DNA of 64,000 nucleotides from Callorhinus ursinus (lineage: Eukaryota > Chordata > Mammalia > Carnivora > Otariidae). The notes beneath the pieces were generated by a model. That model did not search any database. It saw only the letters and a list, made by a program, of their open reading frames with translations, and was not told the DNA's origin. The stretch is from contig NW_020312817.1 of the NCBI RefSeq assembly GCF_003265705.1, forward strand, positions 51,683,504-51,747,503, given 5' to 3'. Both the position numbers and the translations under genes were made by a program. This document shows positions 47,483-58,318 of the stretch, piece by piece (within the stretch, counting starts at the first letter, position 1; the number at the start of each line of letters is the position of its first letter).

Positions 47483-49430
47483 CCCTACTCTTCCAACTCA
47501 GACAGGGGGAAAAGAGAAAACACCTGCCCATAGACCACCAGACCTGGAAGGGAATTGAGAGGACACATACAGGCTAGGTATGTGCGTTCACCAAGGAGGT
47601 GGAGGAGTTCCTGGAACGAAGAGAGGTGGCTCTGGACGGCTTCCTGGGGGAGGCGAGCTGTGCACCCATATCTTGTTCCAGGGGACAGAAACCACCTCCG
47701 CAGTACGTAACTAGCCTGGCTGAGCAGAGCCTGGGGAGCAGGTGAGGGCCTGATGTGCTGGGAGCGGCAGGGGAGGGGGCCGCCAGCCCCACAGGAAGCC
47801 CCAGCTTGTTGTTGGGTAACTTCTCCTCCTGTTTTCTGGGAACAAGTTATTTGGAGAAGAGGGGGAGGGAGACCTTAAAGGTTTCCAGATGGGGGGCCCT
47901 TCTGCCCAGGCCTGCTGCTGTGCCGCCACAAAGTCTGTGTGGTGCTTTCTAAGAACCCAGCAACTGTTAGCTGGGGTGGCTCTGGGACGGCCTTCCGAGC
48001 CATCCCCCTGCCTCTGTGATTCCCACCCTCTCAGGGCCAACAGGGGGCCTTATCCCATCCTTTACAATCACTCTTTCTTATTAAAAGGCTACAGAGACAG
48101 AGTTGTGTATCATCTTTGCTGCTCTCTTCCACCCCCACTCCAAGATGCCCTCTTGGTGTCCTGGCCTCCTGGTGGCCCCTCTATCCACTTCGTGGGGGCC
48201 CTTTGCCCTGAAGGCATGGGGCCAGAGAAAAGAGGCATCTCCCCAAGCTAGGGGAGGCCACTGGAAGCTCAAGAGAGAAGAGAAAACAGAAGAGCCCCAA
48301 CATGGCTGTGGAGAGGTGGGGCAGGGGCTGGGGCGAGGTGAGGGGGAGCAGGGGAGCAGAAAGGAGCTGGGACTAGGGTCCCTGAGGGCAGCTGCCCAAC
48401 TGCCACTCCTGGCCCATCCCCACTGTCAACCACTTCCTGAGCTGGGGTGTTGGGGACATGCAGCCCCATCTTGGGGCAGCTGGCCTCATCTGGGCTGCTC
48501 AGGACAGGGCCCTGGAGGGATCAAGGAAGGCTCGGGGCAGAGACACTGGTGTCAGGGCTCAGCCCCACAGAGTCCCTAACCCTTTCTGTGCTGTTTGGGA
48601 TTTGTTCACCAGCCTTCTGGCGGTGGGATGCAGTGGGGTGGCCTAGAGTGGAGAGGGGGACTAAGGCAGTGAAAGGAGACTTTGAGAGGAGGGCTCCACA
48701 CCCGGGCCTCCAGGGCCTACCCTGGGGGAGAGAAGAAGGGAGCCCCCAGGCCTGGCTATGGCAACAGATTGGAAGAACCCACCCCAATCCTGTCAGAACT
48801 CTGGATTTCAGAAGGAGCAGCAGGTTTCCCCCAAAGCCTGCTGTTCCCCACACTGTTGCAACATAAGCCTGTGATGAGAAGGCATTTTTTATGAGTCAAT
48901 TAGAAACATATGAAGCACACACCACAAGGGTGAGGGACGGAAGAGCAGGGACAAGAGAGGGGGCAGACATGTAGAGGCACCCCACCTGGGCAGAGCACCT
49001 CCCTGACTTGGTCTTCAGCTAGCTCTGGACCCAGCTGGGGACACTGGGTCCCCACCATGAGGCTTCTCCTTGGAAGACTGTGTGGGGCCTAGGGTCAAGG
49101 AGGGCAAGGCTTGCTGGCCCTGCCATGGCCCCACCTCGCCGTGACAGCCTACAAAGATCTGAGCCTTAGCTCTAGGGCCCTACCCTGAGTAGGAAAAGAG
49201 CATGAGGGAGGGGCTCAGTGGGCACTCAAAAGTTGCCCAGAGAAGCCATCCCTGAACGAATGAATGATGCTCTCAGGCACAGTAGGGGCTGGACTGATGT
49301 TGGAGGTGTGGGGCACAGGCTTCCACCAGGCCTGACCCTTCCCAACAGATGATTCGTGTTCAGAGAGGGGCCTGGTGGTGGCTGGCACCACCTTGAGGCA
49401 GAAGGAGCCGGGGGGCCCTGGTGTGTACAT
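47483..49430. other. Unassigned GC-rich DNA
   Basis: No repeat named. Overlapping frames on both strands, the longest 158 codons at 48103-48579, lack any domain. No exon is supported. Confidence 0.45.
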
Positions 49431-49438
49431 TCCTAGCC

Positions 49439-49497
49439 CCGGCCCTCAGTCTGCCTTGAGAGGCCTCCTGCCCTCAGTCTGCCTTGTGAGGCCTGCC
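49439..49497 (+). repeat. Two-copy minisatellite, unit about 29 bp
   Basis: The unit 'gccctcagtctgccttg(a/t)gaggcctcct' occurs twice in tandem with few changes. Confidence 0.85.
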
Positions 49498-50690
49498 TGG
49501 GCCACCACCACAGGCAGCACCTGCTCCCCCAGCCACCCCCCCTTCTGTAAAGAGGTCTCCCAGTGAGCCCACACCTGATGGTCCTTCCCTCAAGGGCCAG
49601 CCTTCACGCCCTCTGCTGCCCCCACCACCGCGAGACCTTCCTGAGAGGCGTCTTCTGGCCTCCCTGGGGCTGGCCCTTCCACTGCCCTCACCCCTGCAGC
49701 TTCTGGGTGCCTCTCAGCCTAGCCAGAGCCCGAACTTGAATCTGCTCACTGTCCCTCACTCAGCTTCTGACTCCTGTACCTACTTCTGGTTAAATCCCTC
49801 CTGGGCCAAGCCCCACTCTGCCCCTGCCTTCTACTGTGCCAGAGACAGGTCCCTGTCCCTCCACTGCCTCCGTTTCCCCTTCTCCAACCAGAGTAGGAGA
49901 AACTCCCAGTCCCAGCAGTCTTCACGATTCTGTGAGTTCCAAAACAGGCGATTTGAGGGGCAAATGTATGCAGATGGATATGCAAATGGGCACCTCCAGG
50001 ATTTATGGGTGGCCTTAATTCCAAGGGGAGGAGGTGGGCTGGGTGGAGGGGGCATTTCAATGAGGCGGCCTCAGTCTGGCTGGGCCCACTAAATCCTGGT
50101 CGGTGTCAGCGCCGTAAAGCACGGTGATGAAGGGCAGGCAGCCCACAGGAGGGGACAGTGATTTACAGCCACTGGAGCCTCCTCCCCGCGGCCGCACAGG
50201 CAAGCACCGCAGGACAGGGACAGGGAAGGATTTATGTCACCCGCTTCCCCACTCCAGCAGCAGCAGGCAGTCAGGAGAGCGGGAGCGCCGAGGAAGGTGA
50301 CTTTCACCTTCAGAGGCGGCGCTGCCCCCGTGGAGAAGGGAGAGAAGCCGGGGAAGGGATGGCGGGAGGGGGTGGGAGCCAGGAGCACGGAGGTGCCCTT
50401 CCAGCCTGACCCCTGCCCCGCCCTTAGCCACCGGGGTCCCTTCCAGGTGGCCTTTCTGCCCTAAGGCAGCCAGCCTGCACCCCAGCCCACTGCCCGGGAC
50501 AGTCACTTCCGCCCTGGGGCCCTACTTGTATCTGGCCGACTCTCCTGGGCCTGGCAAGGTTGGAAAGACTGGAGGGAAGGATGGGGGTTCTAGTGAGTTT
50601 CCTTGGCTGAACAGAGCTCTCCTGAAGTCTAACCTCATTCTTGTATGCTGGAAAGAGAAAGAACAGTACACTTTGATCTATTTTCAGTAG
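49498..50690. promoter_or_regulatory. GC-rich block with octamer word and CpG cluster
   Basis: An ATGCAAAT-like octamer sits at about 49979-49987 ('gatatgcaaatggg') in a repeat-free stretch. A CpG-rich part at about 50100-50400 includes GCGGCCGC near 50188. These are regulatory hints only, and no transcript structure is visible. Most of the block is otherwise unassigned. Confidence 0.25.
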
Positions 50691-50692
50691 CC

Positions 50693-50714
50693 AAAAAAAA
50701 AAAAAAAAAAAAAG
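50693..50714 (+). repeat. Poly-A run (about 22)
   Basis: An uninterrupted A run. No SINE body can be recognised upstream, so its origin is unknown. Confidence 0.9.
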
Positions 50715-51119
50715 GAGGTTGATCTCCCCCAACTTCACCCGGCTGAAAGGTGCTCACTTGCTGTGTTCTCTTCCTTCCAATCCCTCTTGTCTCCAGCAGG
50801 TGAATGCCCCAGCGTGGGGCACCCCTCACTACACACACAGTTCAAATCCTGAGGTGGCTGGTAAATTGAATTTTGGAAAAATAACACTGCTTCTCCAGGG
50901 ACTCACAAGAGTCTCAGAAGTGACTGTTGCATCCCTCAACCAGGGAGTCCTACTGTGCGCCGGAGCTGGGCATGGACGACAGAAGGCTCAGAAGCAAACT
51001 TCTGGTTCTCAGGGCTGCCCAGCCCCCAGCTCTGAGGGCCTCTGCCTCCTGGCCCACCCCAGCCTCTCCATAAACAAAGTTTACATGTCCTGTTCTCATA
51101 GTTAAAGGAACTGGGCCAA

Positions 51120-51260
51120 AAGTCCCTCAGGTAAAGAAAGGCTCCTTTTGAGGATGTAAACACATAAATCAAAAGGCCTAGTTCCATTGAGTTGTTCATC
51201 TCCCGAGCTGCATGTTTTGAGCTAAGGCTGTCTCCCTTGAGTTCATTTTAGGGAAATATG
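51120..51260. promoter_or_regulatory. FOX plus TCF motif pair in repeat-free DNA
   Basis: TGTAAACA (51155-51162, forkhead type) and ATCAAAAG (51168-51175, TCF/LEF type) lie five bases apart in a stretch without recognised repeats. Candidate enhancer core by inference only. Confidence 0.2.
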
Positions 51261-51954
51261 TCCTGGCCTATTCCGTCTGTTTGGGGCAAAGCAGAGATGC
51301 TTCCTGACCAAAGGCTTCACCTCAGAAACGCGGCGACATTTCAGACCCTGCTGGAATCCTACGATTTTGTCTCTAGCTCCTCAGGACCTCTCTGCTCTGG
51401 CCATATTTCCTAAAGCCCCCAACTATTTTGTGCCTCTATCTGTCCCTCCCTAAACAAAGACTAAATCCAGTGACCATAAATGTTATTGTCTCAAGCTCAT
51501 CTCTGTGACATTGAAGTATTTCCAAGAACCAGACTACAAAAGTAAGCCGGGTTCTCTATGACTCCATACAGGTACCAAACTCCAAAGACGTCTCCCCAAG
51601 TGGGATTTGACCTGGAGATTGGTGCTTAAAGTCTCAGAGATGCAAAGTTCAGGCGGTAGAAGGTAGGGAAGTCACCAGAACAAGTGAGAGGGCAGTGGGA
51701 GAGAGGTGAACATATACACAAGGCTCCACTGACAAATACGTTCACCTCTTACTTTCAATTTCATTCGTTCAGTGTGCTTTTGTTGAGAATTTATGGGACA
51801 AAGAGAATCACTGTGAATAATTGTGCAGTTTGCGTGCTGCCAAAGCCTCCCCATCTGGGGAACAAGAGCATCAAAATGCAGTTCCCAGCACCCTGGCCCA
51901 GGGGCGAATCAACCCAGATAAAGGGGCACCTTTACCTAATTCACACAAAGACAC

Positions 51955-52145
51955 TGTGTAGACCAACAGCAGTTCTGGTGCCAGGCACTGTGAAAATATG
52001 TTTCCATGTATTACCTCATTTAATCTCAACAAAGGTAGATATGATACCCCTGTTTTTCAGGTGAAATACTGGAAGCGCAGCAAGGTTCAAGTACTTTCCC
52101 AAGCTCACAGGGCTGATAAGCAATGGCAAGAGATGCAAACAGCAT
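51955..52145 (-). repeat. MIR SINE, minus strand
   Basis: The text 'tggtgccaggcactgtgaaaatatgtttccatgtattacctcatttaatctcaacaa', 'gatacccctgtttttcaggtgaaatactggaagcgcagcaaggttcaagtactttccc' is the complement of MIR. Confidence 0.82.
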
Positions 52146-52279
52146 GGTGCATTTCCAAATCCAATCTCCTTCTTCTTGGTTTACTCTCTGCCTGTCCTCT
52201 CAACTCCAGCTCTGTCCCTTACCTCTTGCTGCTACAACACACCTGCCCTCAGCCCTAATGAAGACGATTAACAAGACCA

Positions 52280-52475
52280 AGTGTTGGCCAGTAGGTGGGA
52301 CAGCTGGTGCTCTCACATACTGCTGGAGGGAACGGAAGATGGGACAAGTACTTTCAAAAACTGTATGTGAGTTTGTTCCAAAATTAAACATACACTGACT
52401 ATATGATTCAGCCATTCCACTCCTGGATATATACCTAAGAGGAATGAAATATGTCTATATAAAGACTTGTGCCTG
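52280..52475 (+). repeat. LINE-1 ORF2 3' fragment
   Basis: The text 'ctctcacatactgctggagggaacggaagatgggacaag', 'ctatatgattcagccattccactcctggatatatacctaagaggaatgaaat' keeps L1 3' ORF2 order. Truncated at both ends. Confidence 0.8.
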
Positions 52476-54380
52476 AGTGTGGCTGGGCAGAAAGTTAGGG
52501 AGAGGCAAGCAGGGGCAGGAGAGGGCTGGCGAGATAGGCCTACGCCTGGGCTGCCTTACTTCATTCTGTTCCTCCTCAGTCCAAGTCAGAAGCTACTGGG
52601 GGCTCCAGACCAACACTGCACGGGCCAACTCGGGGGAAGCGGGAAGCCACCAGAGGTCTGCAAAGTGCTCAGGGGACCTACTGGTGACTGTGCCCCAGCT
52701 CAGGCCTTTGCATCAGGAGGGAAGCAGGGTCCCCGCCAGCGGGAAGGGCTGGGCTGGCATGGGGCGGAAGGATGGGAGAGAGGGTGCAGTGGCCCAGGCC
52801 TAAGGGAAGAGGAGCAAAGCCAAGAATTGGGCAGACAGTGGAACTAAAGCCAACTGAGAGCAGAGCTTAGGAGCCCAAGTGCCTCTTAGCCAGAGGGCCG
52901 CAGTATGGCAGCTCTGCGGGAGCCCAGGGTTCGCACATGCACCTGACATGAGATGCTTATTAAGGGCTCCAGGTGGGCAGAAGACCCATTTACCCCTTGG
53001 CTTGGGTGGCACCAGCTTCTAGGCTGAAATTTTCAGGGAGTTGCTGCTGGGTGGGGACAGGCTAGAGTCTGACTCCCTTCCTAGCTAGGCTATACCCGAC
53101 CACCCCAACTTCTGCCCCTGCGCTGGCTCTGAGCCAGAAGACTGGCCGAGGCGAACACTGGAAGGCCCTTCCCCTGCTGGCAATGAAGGTCTGGAGGTCC
53201 TGCTCTGGTGGCCGGGAGTAGGCAGACCTGACATGCCCTCAAGCACCTCTGAAAGCAGCCCCTCTTCACCCCGCCTTCTTTTGCCCGTGCCCCTAGTTCC
53301 CCACTTTTAGGTCTGCTCCCTGCTGGGATGGAAGCCTCAAGTCTTCTGTACCCCTCTCCAGGACTCCACCCTGATTGCCCTTTAGCCCCCCCTTGACAGC
53401 AGCCAGGGTGGAAGTCCAGGCCATCCAGAGCCCAAAGAGAAAAGACGGTGCCACCAGGGCTAGTTCCATGCATCCTCAAAATGCTATTAGCTCAGTTGGG
53501 GGAGATTAAAAGCAGGGAGGGCGTGCTGATTCCCCACTCCTAGGCCAATGCTCATGATCAGTTTGGAGTTACATCCAGGACCTCAGGCACCCCTCTGTCA
53601 CTTGAAGCATGAAAGTGCCCTCCAAAGTCAATCAGGATCCCTTACTTTTCCCACCCACCATTTTGGATGACTCAGGTCAGCACGGGCTATCGAATACCTG
53701 CTGGCTTGGCTGTCCCGCCAGGGGAGCCCCAAGGAGCAGGAGGCCTTGCTGTGGCCAGAGACTGCCCCACCCCCACTCCACCCCACCCCAACTCGAAGCT
53801 ATTCTCCTGTCATTCTGCCCTCGGACCTCCACACCACTCATCACACTTCCCATGTGAAAATGTAAAGTTCTCAGCTCCAGCTTACATACAGGACTTTCCC
53901 CCCTTGTTTTAAAAAGCAACTTCTCTCCTTGTCCCAAATCTCACTTCCACTGCCCAGTTCAGGCCTTCACAACTTCTGATCTGGACTCTTCCGGTCCTTC
54001 CCCCTGAGGTCTGCCGGCCTTCCCCTATCCCCCACTCGTCCCTCTCACCAGTATAGCTGCTCAACAGAACAGTCCAGCTACTGTGTGCCAGTGGCCACCA
54101 GAAGTGGAAGCAAGGACAGGTCTGTCTTCCGGTGCAGAGGATGGATGGGAACCAATCAGCTCATCGGTGTTATCCTGTAGCCCAGAGCATGCCCCAGGTG
54201 CAGTCTGGATCCCAGAGTCAGGGAGCACTTCTAAGGAGGGAGATTCCATTACAGGTACTGGAAGAGGACTAGAGAACACCACAATGGTGTTCTCAGTAGT
54301 GGAACAGTCTGTGCAAAGGCTCAGAGGCTGGGTTTCAAGGTCTTCTGTGCCCCGATCACACTTACTTATTGTACTGGTCA
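52476..54380. other. Unassigned GC-rich DNA
   Basis: No exon or confident repeat; a faint complement-strand L2 look near 54250-54345. Frames up to 129 codons lack domains. Confidence 0.45.
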
Positions 54381-54865
54381 GGCTCTTATGTCTGTATGTG
54401 ACACAAAGGCCACCTCAGACTGACTTAAACAACAGAGGGAATGTGTTGACTTTCAACTCAAACTCAACAGGTTGAGCCAGAGAAGCTTGACCCAGAGGCT
54501 TAAAGGACATCACCAGAGGTACTGTTTTGGTGTCTTTGCTTTAACCTCACCTTCACAAGGTGACCCTCCAGCACCTTCCAGCTCTCCCCTCCAGGCAGCA
54601 GTGCCTGACCTCCTGATAGCACACTGCCCAAGAGAAGAAATTCTATGCCAGAAACATGCACACCTTCACTCCTCCTCCCTTTCTTGCTGGTGCTCTACTC
54701 TCTCAGAAATACAACAAATGTTTCCTTGAAGCTCATTGGCTATGACTGGGTCAAATCTCCATCTCTGAACCAATCACCGAGGAGGATATGATTCTCTCAT
54801 TGGCTCAGGCCAAGTCGTGCGCTCCACTTTTGACTCCCCAGGTGGACTGTGGGTGTGAAGAACCT
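54380..54865 (+). repeat. Ancient interspersed repeat, class unassigned (copy B)
   Basis: The terminal part reads 'ctcattggctatgactgggtcaaatctccatctctgaaccaatcaccgaggaggatatgattctctcattggctcaggcc', with a family resemblance to 18540-18830. Class not determined. Confidence 0.5.
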
Positions 54866-55106
54866 GGTAGCCAGGAGCACCGAGTATGAACCCAGGGCTG
54901 AAGAAGGCACCTGTCCTATGCATGACTGTGGATGAAGAGGGTCACTTGGGATTTGCTTCAAACCAAGTCATAAGTCTTGTAAAGGAAGACTGGGAGACAA
55001 TGCTGGGACCCCAAGTCCTCCCAAGTTTCCTTTCTCCTGATCTATCGATTCCATATTACTTAAGCTAGGAAGAGAGCATCAGCTCTCAGCAGTGCAATTT
55101 TCATCC

Positions 55107-55110
<4 letters not shown>

Positions 55111-55141
<31 letters not shown>
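55111..55141 (+). repeat. (GT)15 microsatellite
   Basis: About 15 clean GT units. Confidence 0.97.
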
Positions 55142-55142
<1 letters not shown>

Positions 55143-55144
55143 GG

Positions 55145-55224
55145 GGGATGAAGGGAGGAAGGTAGAAGGAGAGAGAGAGAGAGAGGAGGGGGAGGGAGAG
55201 CAAGAGGGAGAGGGAGAGGGAGGA
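55145..55224 (+). repeat. Purine-only tract
   Basis: About 80 bases of almost pure G and A (GAGAGAGA, GGGAGA units). Polypurine tracts with mirror symmetry can form triplex DNA. Opposite-strand frames through here are artefacts. Confidence 0.9.
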
Positions 55225-55980
55225 CTGTATATGGTCTCCAAATCTTCATTGTTGGTGTCATCTTCCTTTGGAATACAGGGAAGTGTGGGGTTTGAAAGCC
55301 CTTCCTTCCAAATACTAAACAATCATAACCAAGAAAAAAAGAACACACATAAAATGTGATGCTGACCTTGAACCCAGTGAGGGTGGCCTTGGGAGGCTGA
55401 GGCATGTCCTGTGGTCCCACAGCCAATGTGCACCTGGAAGGGAATGGGGCTGCGACCTTGGGCATCTGTTTTGCCCAGGCCAAGGCTGCCCTTCTCCCCC
55501 AGCGTTTGGCACTTCCCCGGACAGACTGAGGTGGGTGTGTAGTCTGCAAGGGTCTCGAGCCTCCAACTCCACAAATCATCCTGTTTTAATGTAAATGGCA
55601 ATTGCCAAGAGTACAGCATGTTTTCCTGTGTCAGCAGCTCAGTGACTAATGTCCCAAGATAAATGGCTTGGCTTTGCCTTGTTTAGAGTGATTCTGTAAT
55701 CTTTCCCTCCTTTCTGCAGAGGGGACTCCCCAGCACCTTCCCAAGTGCGCTCCAGGGCTGGGGAAGCCTGAGATCAGGCTGTGCTGGGGTCGCTCCTTGT
55801 GCAGCGAGAGGCAGGGGCAGGTGAGAACCTGGGCTGAACAAGTCTGAAGCAGACCGGCCCTCAGTCCTCAGCAAATGACTAGAGAGAAGCTGAGAACAAG
55901 CTCTGCCTTCCAGCCAGTCTGGAGCTGCGGCTGGAGGGAGGATCCAGAGTGCCCTACTGCGGAGAAATGTGGGACCTGGG
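55225..55980. other. Unassigned DNA
   Basis: No repeat or exon named. A minus-strand frame of 166 codons (55079-55579) starts here and runs into the purine and GT tracts, so it is rejected. Confidence 0.45.
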
Positions 55981-55984
55981 ATAG

Positions 55985-56146
55985 AAGGCAGAGAAGAATG
56001 GGCAGAGGGGAGGGAGAGAATCTCGGGCAGACCCCCCACCCAGCGCAAAGCCTGACATGGGGCTTGGTCCCACAACCAGGAGATCAGGACTTGAGCTGAA
56101 ACCAAGAGTCGGACACTTAACCGACTGAGCCACCCAGGCGCCCCCC
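55985..56146 (-). mobile_element. Carnivore tRNA-Lys-derived SINE (Can-SINE), minus strand
   Basis: The + strand shows the full complement of the tRNA-like head: 'gtcggacacttaaccgactgagccacccaggcgcccc' (about 56109-56145). Next to it are the box-B-bearing part 'ggtcccacaaccaggagatcaggacttgagctgaaa' and the adjoining region 'gggcagagggg...agaatctcgggcaga'. The CT-rich 3' segment and A tail expected to the left of about 55985 are not visible, so the copy appears 3'-truncated. The family is restricted to Carnivora, and this is the main clue to the organism. Confidence 0.93.
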
Positions 56147-56224
56147 ACCCCTGGGGGGGTATTTTTATTTATTTACTTTTTAACAATTGAAGACTTAGGG
56201 TTTGGAAAAAAGAGCCGGCTGTGG

Positions 56225-56425
56225 ACCCAGACCTGGATAGCTGGGAATCTCGGTCCTAGCACTTACTGGCTGTGGTATCTTGGATGGTAGTGCTCCCATT
56301 TTACAGATGAGAAAACAGACTGAGAGTAGCTAAGCAATTTGCCCAAAGTCCCACGTCTAGCTCATGGCAGCATTCAGACTTAAACCAGGACAGTCCAGCT
56401 TCAAAATCAATAGTGTTGAATGAAG
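56225..56425. repeat. Two MIR pieces in opposite orientation
   Basis: A plus-strand head ('tgggaatctcggtcctagcacttactggctgtggtatcttgg', 56245-56285) meets a complement piece ('ctcccattttacagatgagaaaacagactgagagtagctaagcaatttgcccaaagtcccacgtctagc', 56292-56425). Either two insertions or an inversion. Confidence 0.75.
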
Positions 56426-56529
56426 GGACAACTGGGAGAATAGATCTCCTTGGGTCCCTGGTGACTTCTGACCACCCACATGAAACCCCAGCTCTTCACC
56501 CTTCCAGAAATGTGTCCTTGCTTAACCAC

Positions 56530-56865
56530 ACTGCAAATACCGTGATTTATATTTCCACCCTCCCGCCTTCTGAACACATTTCCCCGTCCCCTTGTGGTTG
56601 GCGGACCATGTGATGTATGTCACTTCCAGGCTGGACTATTTCACTGTCAGTGTCAAGCCCTCCAGGGCCCTCCCTTTGTCACAGCAGTGGAGGCTATTCC
56701 AAAGAACTGCTCCATCAGCCTGGGTCCCACATAAGGGTGTCATGGACAGGACCCCAACCAACCCACAGTGGACAGTGGAGCATGAGTGAGAAATAAGTCT
56801 TCACTGCTCCAAACTGCTGGAATTTGAGGTTTGTTACTGCGGTATAACTCAGCCCACCCTGACTG
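56530..56865 (+). repeat. Ancient interspersed repeat 3' part, class unassigned
   Basis: Ends 'gagtgagaaataagtcttcactgctccaaactgctggaatttgaggtttgttactgcggtataactcagcccaccctgactgg', the ending of a mammal-wide repeat (probably LTR) that I cannot name. Confidence 0.55.
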
Positions 56866-58060
56866 GTAGTCTTCTCTTTCTAGGAGGAGGAAGCAGGTGA
56901 GTTCCTCTAGATGTACTCAGCAGTGTTTAGCAGAGGCAAAGGACAGGGAGCCCCTTTCTATCAGCCACACGGTCCTGTTTCAGAGAGGCCAAATGGGGTA
57001 AGGAGAAATTAGCCTTAGGGGAGACAAGGATTCTAAGAACCCTGAGCCAGAGAGCTTTCAGACTGCAGGGTCATCCGTCCCCTCTGATGCCAGGACGGCT
57101 GGGTCAGGGAGGTCTAATTTCACACAACCCAGATCCAGGTGGCTGGAGCCTGGAGCTGTCCAGGCCTCCTGCAAGAGAAGGAGCTGACTCACCCGTGGGC
57201 CAAGCATCAGCAGGGTCTCTCGAGTGGCAGATGGGCACAGGGGCAGCTGGGCATGTTGGCAGACAGGCCCAGGGCACTGGTGCCCCAGTTACCTGAGCAC
57301 AGACTCCGTTGTCCAGGCAAACCCCGTGGACAGTGCACAGGGCCCTCCATGGGCATGAGCCCTTGGACGCACGCTGCAGCGGCAGGGACTGGGCTGCAGG
57401 ACACAGGAAGGAGTCTCCTGGAAGTCTGAGCCCTGTGGAGAGCATGGGCACTAACCTTTCCCTTGGGGTGTCATCCCCCTCCTCCCACATAAGTCCCCCA
57501 CGCCCCCTCCATCTCACATTTCTGAGAGACAGCTAGAGGGAAAGCAGTTGGACTATAAATTAGCCCCTCTCGATAATGTGGTTCTGAAGCTGGATTTAAG
57601 CTGGGAGAGATGCTGGAACCTGGTGCTCAGAGGGGATCCCTGTAGAAGGGGGAGGGGTGGGGGTAGAGAGACTTTCCCCTAAGTGGCAGCTGCCTGACTG
57701 GTGTGAGTAGAGGGCTGCTTCAGGGCATAAATGACCCCCAAACACCCTTCCACTACCTCCCCCCTTCCCTGTGGTCGGGGCTAGCCTTTACTCACTCTGC
57801 ACCTGACATCTCCTGCCTCCCAGTTCCTTGAAACCACCTCCCTGCCTCCCAAAGCTGCCTGAAAGATCTCATCAGCCTTCTTTCACAAATGCACGGAGTT
57901 CCTTCCAGAAGACCTTGGAAGTGCTGTGCTACTTTCTGGAGAAGTGGCAAACAGTGGAGCCCCTTTCCCCCAGCCAAGATTGGCAATTTGGAAGTTGCCT
58001 TGGAAGCAAACATTGATATTACAACCGTCTCTTATTGTATCCTCAGCAGAAATGCAGAGA
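56866..58060. other. Unassigned DNA
   Basis: No named repeat. Overlapping frames to 137 codons on both strands carry no domain. Confidence 0.45.
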
Positions 58061-58064
58061 GGAA

Positions 58065-58318
58065 ACAGCCCAGCCTTTGAGATGAGACAAATCTGGGTTT
58101 CATTCTCAAGTCTGCCATGGGTCAGGTGTGTGAATGTGGGCCAAGGCCTTCAATTCCGTAAGCCTCAGCGTCCTCATCTGTAAAATGGTGATAACATTGG
58201 CCCCCACACCATGATAGCACTCATACAAGGGCCCAACAGGGTGAAAGAAGACACCACCCTTAGCACAGGGTCTGTCTGCCGTGAAACACATATAAGTGCT
58301 TAATAAATGATATTTAGG
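58065..58318 (+). repeat. Near full-length MIR SINE
   Basis: The order is complete: 'cagcctttgagatgagacaaatctgggtttcattctcaagtctgcca', 'gtgtgtgaatgtgggccaaggccttcaattccgtaagcctcagcgtcctcatctgtaaaatggtgataac', and 'agcacagggtctgtctgcc...ataagtgcttaataaatgatat'. Confidence 0.9.

Noticed and set aside
50650..50714. Poly-A run as the tail of a SINE or processed pseudogene
   Set aside because: No SINE body, coding similarity or flanking duplication can be seen upstream.
55079..55579. 166-codon minus-strand frame
   Set aside because: Its end is encoded by GT and GA repeats (His-Thr and Ser-Leu runs).
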